A program made the position numbers and the translations under genes. Below the pieces are notes generated by a model. That model was not told the DNA's origin, ran no database searches, and saw only the letters and a program-made list of their open reading frames with translations. From Streptomyces naganishii JCM 4654 (GTDB lineage Bacteria; Actinomycetota; Actinomycetes; Streptomycetales; Streptomycetaceae), in contig NZ_BMVF01000026.1 in NCBI RefSeq assembly GCF_014650575.1, positions 37,149 to 101,148 of the forward strand: DNA of 64,000 bases. The letters run 5' to 3'. Shown one piece after another: positions 34,189 through 40,812 of the stretch (the stretch's first letter is position 1; every line of letters starts with the position of its first letter).

Positions 34189-35049
34189 TCAGGCGTACGT
34201 GTAGAAGCCCGACCCGCTCTTGCGTCCAAGGCGGCCCGCGTCGACCATGCGCTGGAGCAGCGGGGGAGCGGCGTACAGCGGCTCCTTGTACTCCTCGTAC
34301 ATCGAGTACGCCACCGAGGCGACCGTGTCCAGGCCGATCAGGTCGGACAGCTTCAGCGGGCCCATCGGGTGGGCGCAGCCGAGCTCCATGCCGTTGTCGA
34401 TGTCCTCGCGGCTGGCGATGCCCGACTCGAACATCCGGATCGCGGACAGCAGGTACGGGATCAGCAGCGCGTTGACGACGAAGCCCGAGCGGTCCTGGGC
34501 GCGGATCGCGTGCTTGCCGAGCACCTTCTCGGTGAACAGCTGCGCGCGGCTCAGCGTGCCCTCGGAGGTGGTGAGCGCCGGGATCAGCTCGACCAGCTTC
34601 TGCACCGGGGCCGGGTTGAAGAAGTGCACGCCGACCACCTGGTCGGGACGGGCGGTCGCGACCGCCAGCTTCACCAGCGGGATCGAGGAGGTGTTGGAGG
34701 CGAGGATCGCGTCCGGGCGGGTCACCACCTGGTCGAGGACCTGGAAGATCTCGGTCTTGACCTGCTCGTTCTCGACCACGGCCTCGATCACCAGATCGCG
34801 GTCGGCGAACTCCCCGAGGTCGGTGGTGAAGCTCAGCCGCGCCTGCGTCGCCTCCCGCTCCTCCTCGCTGATCTTGCCGCGCTCGGCCGCCTTGGCCAGG
34901 GAGCTGAACAGCCGGGTACGGCCGATCTCCAGGGCCTCGCCGGTGGTCTCGGCGACCCTCACGTCCAGGCCGGCCCGGGCGCACACCTCGGCGATGCCCG
35001 CACCCATCTGGCCGCAGCCCACCACTCCGACGCGTTCGATGTCGGTCAC
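34189..35049 (-). CDS. 3-hydroxybutyryl-CoA dehydrogenase
   Basis: 286 aa. NAD-binding Rossmann domain (RVGVVGCGQMGAGIAEVCAR near residue 5), ASNTSSIPL, catalytic His in VGVHFFNPAPVQKLVEL (near 140), the dimer domain with SGFVVNALLIPYL and GCAHPMGPLKLSDLIGLD. Oxidises/reduces 3-hydroxyacyl-CoA in butyryl-CoA and fatty-acid metabolism; in Streptomyces it helps feed butyryl units. GTG at 35049 follows AAAGGGA. Convergent with the NUDIX gene. Confidence 0.93.
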   Translation of the reverse strand: MTDIERVGVVGCGQMGAGIAEVCARAGLDVRVAETTGEALEIGRTRLFSSLAKAAERGKISEEEREATQARLSFTTDLGEFADRDLVIEAVVENEQVKTEIFQVLDQVVTRPDAILASNTSSIPLVKLAVATARPDQVVGVHFFNPAPVQKLVELIPALTTSEGTLSRAQLFTEKVLGKHAIRAQDRSGFVVNALLIPYLLSAIRMFESGIASREDIDNGMELGCAHPMGPLKLSDLIGLDTVASVAYSMYEEYKEPLYAAPPLLQRMVDAGRLGRKSGSGFYTYA

Positions 35050-35222
35050 ATCGTCCCTTTCGCTGATGTACGGCGTGTGGCAGGCGGCCGTCTGGTCGTG
35101 GTGCCTGCTCCGTTCGTGCACGTTACCCCGGTCGCGCCGATGATCGATCGTCTGGGTCGGGCATGCTGGCCGCGGCGACGGTCCGTGACGGCGCGGATCC
35201 ACGACGTATCGGGGGTGCCCGG

Positions 35223-36548
35223 ATGGGACCGGTCTCACGGCGCGCGTTCACGGTCGCGACCCTGTCGGCTCTGACCACGGCCCGCGGCGCGGCGGCGGCC
35301 GGTGCGGCAGGCGTCTCCTCCGGCGCGGTGGCTGCCCCGGTCGCCGGGGCGGCGGCCCCGGCCGGCGGTGCGGCGGTCGCGTCGGGGCCCGCCGGACACC
35401 CGCGCGCCGCCGTCACCGAGATGCGCGGCATGTGGCTGGCGACCGTGGCCAACCGCGACTGGCCCTCGCGCACGGGCCTGACCGCGTCCCGGCAGCGCGG
35501 CGAACTGACCACGCTCCTCGACGCGGCCGTGCGCCGCCGGCTCAACACGGTGATGTTCCAGGTCCGCCCGACCGCCGACGCCCTGTGGCCCTCGCCGTAC
35601 GAGCCCTGGTCGCAGTGGCTGACCGGCACCCAGGGCCGCGACCCCGGCTGGGACCCGCTGGCGTTCGCCGTCGAGGAGGCGCACGCCCGCGGCCTCGCCC
35701 TGCACGCCTGGTTCAATCCCTACCGCGTCGCCCTGCACGCCGCCCCGTCCCGGCTCGCCGCCGCCCACCCCGCACGCAGGCACCCCGACTGGGTCGTGCC
35801 CTACGGCGGGAAGCTGTACTACAACCCGGGCCTGCCCGAGGTCCGGGCGTTCGTGGAGCGGGCGATGCTCGACGCGGTGGAGAGGTACCCGCTGGACGGC
35901 GTCCACTTCGACGACTACTTCTACCCCTACCCGGTGTCCGGCCACGCCTTCGACGACCGCGCGGCCTACGAACGCCACGGCGGCGGCTTTTCCAGCCGGG
36001 CCGCCTGGCGGCGGGACAACGTCGACCGGCTGGTGCGCGAGACGGCCGCCGGCGTCCAGCGGCTGCGCCCCGGCACGCGGTTCGGCATCAGCCCCTTCGG
36101 GGTGTGGCGCAATGCCTCCACCGACTCGCGCGGTTCGGACACCCGGGCGGGCGTCCAGACGTACGACGACCTGTACGCGGACACCCGCAAGTGGGTGCGC
36201 GAGGGCCTGCTCGACTACGTCGTGCCGCAGCTGTACTGGGCCATCGGCGACGACTCCGTCGACTACGCGACCCTGGTCTCCTGGTGGTCCGGGGTGGCCC
36301 GGGGCAGCAGGACCAGGCTGTACGTGGGGGAGGCGCTCTACAAGGCGGGCGACGCGTCCGAGGGCGCGGCCTGGCGCGACCCGGGTGAGCTGACCCGGCA
36401 CCTCACCCTCGCGAAGAAGCAGCCGGAGGTGCGCGGGCACGTCTTCTTCGCCGCCAAGGAGGTCGCGGCGGACCCGGCGGGCGCGATGGCGCGGGTGGTG
36501 GCCGACCACTATCGGCGGCCGGCCGCACCTCCGCGCCGGTCCCCGTGA
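35223..36548 (+). CDS. Exported glycoside-hydrolase-like protein (GHL10/DUF187 family)
   Basis: 441 aa. N-terminal Tat-type signal (SRRAFTVATLSALTTARG) and Ala/Gly-rich linker, then a TIM-barrel domain: EMRGMWLATVANRDWPS, LNTVMFQVRPTADALWPS, LHAWFNPYR, DGVHFDDYFYPYP, FGISPFGVWRN, YVVPQLYWAIGDDSV. This is the FenI/YngK-type GHL10 fold, with conserved Asp residues in HFDDYFYPYP. Probably a cell-wall or extracellular glycan hydrolase. ATG at 35223 places the twin-arginine near the N-terminus. Confidence 0.88.
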   Translation: MGPVSRRAFTVATLSALTTARGAAAAGAAGVSSGAVAAPVAGAAAPAGGAAVASGPAGHPRAAVTEMRGMWLATVANRDWPSRTGLTASRQRGELTTLLDAAVRRRLNTVMFQVRPTADALWPSPYEPWSQWLTGTQGRDPGWDPLAFAVEEAHARGLALHAWFNPYRVALHAAPSRLAAAHPARRHPDWVVPYGGKLYYNPGLPEVRAFVERAMLDAVERYPLDGVHFDDYFYPYPVSGHAFDDRAAYERHGGGFSSRAAWRRDNVDRLVRETAAGVQRLRPGTRFGISPFGVWRNASTDSRGSDTRAGVQTYDDLYADTRKWVREGLLDYVVPQLYWAIGDDSVDYATLVSWWSGVARGSRTRLYVGEALYKAGDASEGAAWRDPGELTRHLTLAKKQPEVRGHVFFAAKEVAADPAGAMARVVADHYRRPAAPPRRSP

Positions 36549-36567
36549 CGGGCGAGGACCTACGGTC

Positions 36568-36780
36568 CTAGTGGTGTTCCATTTCCTTGGGACGCATGTC
36601 CTGGTGCCGGACCTGGCAGTCGGGGCCCGGTGACATCACGGCCTCGCGCCCGTCCGGGAAGCGGACCCGGTAGGGCGGTGCGCCCTCCGTGCCCATCACT
36701 TCGACGACTTCGGTGACCTGGTCGTGCTGACCGACCACCCTTCCGTGCTGGACGAGCTTGTCACCCACGGATGCGTGCAT
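36568..36780 (-). CDS. DUF1918 protein
   Basis: 70 aa small barrel-like protein: MHASVGDKLVQHGRVVGQHD, VEVMGTEGAPPYRVRF, DGREAVMSPGPDCQVRH. Matches DUF1918, common in Streptomyces. GAGGAGG lies 8 bases before the ATG. Convergent with the GH-like gene. Function unknown. Confidence 0.88.
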   Translation of the reverse strand: MHASVGDKLVQHGRVVGQHDQVTEVVEVMGTEGAPPYRVRFPDGREAVMSPGPDCQVRHQDMRPKEMEHH

Positions 36781-36863
36781 CTGCAGGGCCTCCTCACGAT
36801 GTGCGGGAGCAGCGGTCCTCGGCTTACGAGTCTACGGCGCGCGGCGCGCCCCGCGTCGGTGCG

Positions 36864-36950
36864 GGACCCGCTTCGGTACGCGGCCGCATCGGGGTGGGCC
36901 GCCTCGGTGTGCGGCCGCGTTGATGCGGGCCGCCTCGGTGCGCGGGGCGC
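36864..36950. repeat. Degenerate 31-bp tandem repeat, about 2.7 copies
   Basis: Units such as GGGCCGCCTCGGTGTGCGG followed by CCGCGTTGATGC repeat with mismatches between the DUF1918 gene and the end of the EamA gene. No other feature is visible in this 174-bp gap. Confidence 0.6.
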
Positions 36951-36954
36951 CGGT

Positions 36955-37902
36955 TCAGCCACGCGCCCGCTGGGTGACGGCGATGCAGACGAGCACGGCG
37001 ACGGCCGTCAGCGGGGCGGCCGCGGTGAGGTGCTCGCCGAGCAGCAGCACCGACCACACCAGTGTGAGCAGCGGCTGGGCCAGCTGCAACTGGCTGGCCT
37101 TGGGGATGCCGACGGCCGCCATGCCCCGGTACCAGACCACCAGCCCCAGGAACTGCGAGCCCACCGCCACCCACAGCAGACCGGCCACGCCGTGCACGCC
37201 GAGGTGCACGGGCTCGTACGACAGCGCGAGCGCGGCGGCGGGCACGCCGACCGGCAGGCACAGCACCAGAGCCCAGCCGATCACCTGCCAGCCGGGCATG
37301 ATCCTCGCCAGCCGGCCGCCCTCGGTGTACCCGGCGGCGCACACCAGCAGGGCGCCGAAGAGGTAGGCGTCCGCCGAGGTCAGTGCGCCGCCGCTCTGCT
37401 GGACGGTGAACGCGGCGACCGCGGCCGCGCCCGCGAGCGCCGCCGCCCAGAAGGTCCGCGAGGGCCGGGCGCCGACGCGCAGCGCGGACAGCAGCGCGGT
37501 GGTGAGCGGCAGCAGGCCGACGACGACGGCGGCGTGCGCGGTGGTGGAGGTCTCCAGGGCGAGCGTGGTCAGCAGCGGGAAACCCACGACCACTCCCGCG
37601 GCGACCACCGCCAGGGCGGGCCAGTGGCGGCGGGCGGGGGGTGCGACGCGCAGGGCGAGCAGACAGCCGCCCGCGACGAGCGCCGCGAGCACGCCGCGCA
37701 CGGCCACCAGCGTCCAGGGCCCGAAGCTCTCCAGACCCCAGGCGGTGGCCGGGAAGGTGAGGGAGAAGGCGACGACGCCGAGCCCGGCCTGGAGGAGACC
37801 GGCGCCGGTGCGGACGCCCCCGGCGGCGGCCCCCGGCGCCTCGGGCGAGGTGGTGGCGACCGCTATCCGGTCCGGCGCGATAGCGCTACTCTTGGCTCTC
37901 AT
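36955..37902 (-). CDS. EamA/DMT-family transporter
   Basis: 315 aa with about ten membrane segments in two EamA repeats (GLGVVAFSLTFPATAWGLES, VAGGCLLALRVAPPARR, AAVVVGLLPLTTALLSAL; second repeat GWALVLCLPVGVPAAALALS, LLWVAVGSQFLGLVVWYRG). Drug/metabolite exporter family; substrate unknown. The only usable start is ATG 37902-37900, which shares CATG with the start codon of the divergent MocR gene. On this strand TTGGGC-N17-TACGCT lies five bases upstream of the ATG, so the mRNA is probably leaderless and its promoter is inside the MocR coding sequence. Confidence 0.87.
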   Translation of the reverse strand: MRAKSSAIAPDRIAVATTSPEAPGAAAGGVRTGAGLLQAGLGVVAFSLTFPATAWGLESFGPWTLVAVRGVLAALVAGGCLLALRVAPPARRHWPALAVVAAGVVVGFPLLTTLALETSTTAHAAVVVGLLPLTTALLSALRVGARPSRTFWAAALAGAAAVAAFTVQQSGGALTSADAYLFGALLVCAAGYTEGGRLARIMPGWQVIGWALVLCLPVGVPAAALALSYEPVHLGVHGVAGLLWVAVGSQFLGLVVWYRGMAAVGIPKASQLQLAQPLLTLVWSVLLLGEHLTAAAPLTAVAVLVCIAVTQRARG

Positions 37903-37936
37903 GCAACAGCGTAGCAGCGTCGGTGAACTCGCCCAA
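37861..37936. promoter_or_regulatory. Interlocked divergent promoters and palindromes of EamA and MocR genes
   Basis: For the MocR gene TACTCT (37887-37892) lies eight bases before its ATG; for the EamA gene the minus strand has TTGGGC (37936-37931), 17 bp and TACGCT (37913-37908) five bases before its ATG. CGCTAT-N13-ATAGCG (37861-37885) is a perfect inverted repeat and TAGCGCTA (37881-37888) a perfect palindrome in the MocR promoter; they are good sites for MocR itself. Confidence 0.55.
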
Positions 37937-39346
37937 GAGCTGCGGCAGGAGCTCGACCGCTACTCACCCGGTGGAAAGCTCCCGTCCAGCCGGGCCCTGG
38001 TCGAGCGGTACCGGGTCAGTCCGGTGACCGTCTCCCGCGCGCTCGCGCAGCTCGTGGCCGAGGGCCTGGTGGTCACCCGCCCCGGCGCGGGCGCGTACCG
38101 CGCCGAGCCGCCCGGGCCGGCGCCCGCCGCGGCGGGGGACACCTCCTGGCAGGAGATCGCCCTGAGCGCGGACGGCGCCGCCGACCTCGTACCGCGCACG
38201 GTCGACGCCTCCGGGGTCACCGTCTCGCTCGCCGCGCCGCCGCCCGGCGTCATCGAGTTCAACGGCGGTTACCTGCACCCCTCGCTCCAGCCGGAGCGGG
38301 CCATGGCCGCCGCCCTCTCCCGCGCCGGCCGCCGCCCCGGCGCCTGGGGGCGGCCCCCGCTGGAGGGCCTGCCGGAACTGCGCGAGTGGTTCGCCCGCAG
38401 CATCGGCGGCCCCGGCGGCACGGTCACCGCGGCCGAGGTGCTGATCGGCGCGGGCGGCCAGTCCGCGCTGACCACAGCCCTGCGGGCGCTCGCCCCGCCC
38501 GGCGCTCCCGTACTGGTCGAGTCGCCCACGTATCCTGGCATGCTGGCCATCGCCCACTCCTGCGGCCTGCGTCCGGTGCCCGTGCCGGTCGACGCCGACG
38601 GAGTGAAGCCGGAGCTGCTCGCCGACGCCTTCCGGGCCAGCGGCGCCCGCGTGTTCGTCTGCCAGCCCCTGTTCCAGAACCCCACCGGAGCCGTGCTCGC
38701 CCCCGCCCGCCGCGCCCAGGTCCTGCGGACCGCCCGCGAGGCCGGCGCCTTCGTCGTCGAGGACGACTTCGTACGGCGGCTGGTGCACGAGGACGCCGGG
38801 CCGCTGCCGCCCCCGCTGGCCGCCGACGACCCCGACGGCGTGGTGGTGCACGTCTGCTCGCTGACCAAGGCCACCTCGCCCAGCTTCCGGGTGAGCGCGC
38901 TGGCCGCCCGCGGCCCGGTGCTCGAACGGCTGCGCGCGATCCAGGTGGTGGACAGCTTCTTCGTGCCCCGGCCGCTTCAGGAGGCCGCCCTCGAACTCGT
39001 CGGCTCGCCCGCCTGGCCGCGCCATCTGCGGGCGGTCTCCGCCGAGTTGAGGGCTCGCCGGGAGGCCATGACCTCCGCGCTGGGCCTGAACCTGCCCCGG
39101 CTCGCGCTCCCGCACATCCCCTCCGGCGGCTACCACCTGTGGCTGCGGCTGCCCGACGGCGCCGACGAGACCGCCCTGACCGCCGCGGCCCTGCGCGCCG
39201 GCGTCGCCATCACCCCGGGCCGTCCCTACTTCAGCGCCGAACCCCCGGCCGCCCACGCCCGCCTGAGTTTCGCCGCGGTCGGCGGCACGGCCGAGATCAC
39301 CGAGGGCGTACGCCGTCTGCGCGCCGCCTGCGCCGAGGCGCTGTGA
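37901..39346 (+). CDS. MocR-family regulator (GntR-type HTH fused to aminotransferase domain)
   Basis: 481 aa. N-terminal winged helix (about 1-70: LPSSRALVERYRVSPVTVSR, QLVAEGLVVTRPGAGAYR) and a class I aminotransferase-fold domain with PLP site Lys in CSLTKATSPSFRV, plus VESPTYPGMLAIA, QPLFQNPTG, and the C-terminal GGYHLWLRLPDG. MocR proteins bind PLP or an amine-PLP adduct as signal and usually regulate the neighbouring transporter; here the EamA exporter whose start codon overlaps its own. Confidence 0.9.
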   Translation: MQQRSSVGELAQELRQELDRYSPGGKLPSSRALVERYRVSPVTVSRALAQLVAEGLVVTRPGAGAYRAEPPGPAPAAAGDTSWQEIALSADGAADLVPRTVDASGVTVSLAAPPPGVIEFNGGYLHPSLQPERAMAAALSRAGRRPGAWGRPPLEGLPELREWFARSIGGPGGTVTAAEVLIGAGGQSALTTALRALAPPGAPVLVESPTYPGMLAIAHSCGLRPVPVPVDADGVKPELLADAFRASGARVFVCQPLFQNPTGAVLAPARRAQVLRTAREAGAFVVEDDFVRRLVHEDAGPLPPPLAADDPDGVVVHVCSLTKATSPSFRVSALAARGPVLERLRAIQVVDSFFVPRPLQEAALELVGSPAWPRHLRAVSAELRARREAMTSALGLNLPRLALPHIPSGGYHLWLRLPDGADETALTAAALRAGVAITPGRPYFSAEPPAAHARLSFAAVGGTAEITEGVRRLRAACAEAL

Positions 39347-39465
39347 GCCGGGCGGTGGGTGGCGGCGCGGCGGTGGACGCGGTGATTCCGGATGTGTTGC
39401 CCCGGCTTCCACCCACTTGACCCACCCCTTGAGCCTCGCCTTGAAGCAAGTTTTCGCACACCCTC

Positions 39466-39516
39466 GGTAACCCACAGGTAACACCTCTTGACCTGCCCAC
39501 TTGGGCGGCTCACGAT
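39466..39516 (+). promoter_or_regulatory. Leaderless promoter with 11-bp direct repeats
   Basis: TTGACC (39488-39493), 17 bp and CACGAT (39511-39516), six bases before the ATG at 39523, form a good leaderless promoter. Just upstream are two GGTAAC words at 39466 and 39477, spaced 11 bp, as in the direct-repeat units of PhoP-type response regulators, though the sequence is not a clear PHO box. Confidence 0.5.
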
Positions 39517-39522
39517 CGCCGC

Positions 39523-40116
39523 ATGGCACTTCGGGTCACATTCGTCGCCGCCGCACGCAGCTCCCCGCTGCTCGCCGAGCGCTTCGACGACGACCGGCCA
39601 CTGGACCAGGCCGGCTGGGACGAGGTGCAGCACATCGCCCCCGGCCTGCTGCCCCTGGCCGCCGCCGACCTGCGCTACTGCTCCCCGACCCCGCGCAGCC
39701 GCGCCACCGGCGACGCCCTCGGCTACGCGCCTCTCGTCCAGCTCGCCCTGCGCGACTGCGACATGGGCCGCTGGCGCGGGCTCACCCTCGGCGAGGCGAT
39801 GGCCCGCGAGCCCCAGGCCGTGGACGCCTGGCTCACCGACCCGCGCGGCACCCCGCACGGCGGCGAGTCGCTGCTGACCTTCATCTCCCGGGTCGGCGGC
39901 TGGCTGGACACCCGGCCACTGGAGGACGGCTGCCGCGTCGTCGCCGTCGCCGAGCCGTCGGTGATCCGCGCCGCCCTCGTCTACGCGCTCAAGGCGCCCC
40001 CGTCGACGTACTGGAACATCGACGTGCGCCCCCTGTCCGCCGTCACCGTCACCGGACGCGGCGGCCGCTGGAACCTCTGCCTGGACGGCCTGCCGGCTCA
40101 GGCGTCGCGTGCGTAG
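39523..40116 (+). CDS. Histidine-phosphatase-fold protein lacking both catalytic histidines
   Basis: 197 aa. The fold is recognisable from RYCSPTPRSRATGDALGY, CDMGRWRGLTLGEAMA, PHGGESLLTFISRVGGWLD and VIRAALVYALKAPPSTYWNI, which follow phosphoglycerate-mutase-like landmarks. However, the N-terminal RHG motif is VAAARSSP, and the second catalytic His, normally in V-x-H-x-G-x-I-R, is VAEPSVIRA (Glu). The two conserved Arg positions that bind phosphate remain. It is most likely a binding or regulatory pseudoenzyme, or uses a different chemistry. It is leaderless by its promoter and convergent with the DUF6314-like gene (19-bp overlap). Confidence 0.78.
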   Translation: MALRVTFVAAARSSPLLAERFDDDRPLDQAGWDEVQHIAPGLLPLAAADLRYCSPTPRSRATGDALGYAPLVQLALRDCDMGRWRGLTLGEAMAREPQAVDAWLTDPRGTPHGGESLLTFISRVGGWLDTRPLEDGCRVVAVAEPSVIRAALVYALKAPPSTYWNIDVRPLSAVTVTGRGGRWNLCLDGLPAQASRA

Positions 40117-40544
40117 TCCGTCGTCAGCACGAGGTCCTTCGCCGGACCGCCCACCCGCCACACCGTGCGCCAGTGGTCCGCGTCCCGGACCGTGAACTCG
40201 CCCCGGTACAGGTCCGCCGCGCAGGGGTGGCCGGCGGTGTGCCGGCCCGAGCGCAGGTCCAGGCCGTGGAACGGCTGTCCGTCCGCGAACCGCACGTCCG
40301 CCGTCCCGGGCACGGCGCCGGGCAGGAACCGCAGCGTCCGCTCGGCGGGCCGCGCCACGCCCCGCCAGACGAAGGTGCCCGACTCGCGGTGCAGCAGGCC
40401 GCCGCCGTCCAGCGCCTCGAAGGCCGTCGTGCCGGTGAAGCGGCCCTCGTCGCCGCTCGCCAGGTCCCGCACCGACCGGCGCACCCGCCAGCTTCCGGAC
40501 AGATACGCCAGCACGTCCGCAACCGGCCAGACCTCGCCGCCCAT
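40098..40544 (-). CDS. DUF6314-like small protein
   Basis: 148 aa. VADVLAYLSGSWRVRRSVRD, FTGTTAFEALDGGGLLHRES, RTLRFLPG, ADVRFADGQPFHGLDLRSG and LYRGEFTVRDADHWRTVWRV form a beta-barrel-like lipocalin-type pattern, family DUF6314 as I recall. ATG at 40544; a GTG 12 bases earlier is also possible. Function unknown. Confidence 0.65.
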   Translation of the reverse strand: MGGEVWPVADVLAYLSGSWRVRRSVRDLASGDEGRFTGTTAFEALDGGGLLHRESGTFVWRGVARPAERTLRFLPGAVPGTADVRFADGQPFHGLDLRSGRHTAGHPCAADLYRGEFTVRDADHWRTVWRVGGPAKDLVLTTDYARDA

Positions 40545-40812
40545 CACCGTCCGCACCCCGTTCCTCGCCGCGCCACCCGGTCCCGGACCTCCATCCTGCC
40601 ACCGCCCGCGACCGCGCCCGAGCGCGCGTACGGAATTCATTAACCGACGGATCATTTTCGGGACGGCTTCCGTTTCCTTTTCCGCAACGGAATTGCACGG
40701 AACCATGGGTAAACCGAATTCGCGCCATATTTTTCCGGCGGCCGGACAACCATCGGGAAAGGCCGCCCGTCTGAGTGGTTGCACCGACCAATTCCCTGGG
40801 GGAAAGCCGTAA
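40545..40812. other. Relatively AT-rich region before the glycosylation operon
   Basis: Bases 40620-40790 are visibly richer in A/T than anything around (gaattcattaa, gatcatttt, catatttttcc), typical of a promoter or regulator-binding region. TTCCG and CGGAA half-sites recur (about 40668-40700). The likely ribosome site GGGGGAAAG lies just before the ATG at 40813. I cannot fix a -35/-10. Confidence 0.4.
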
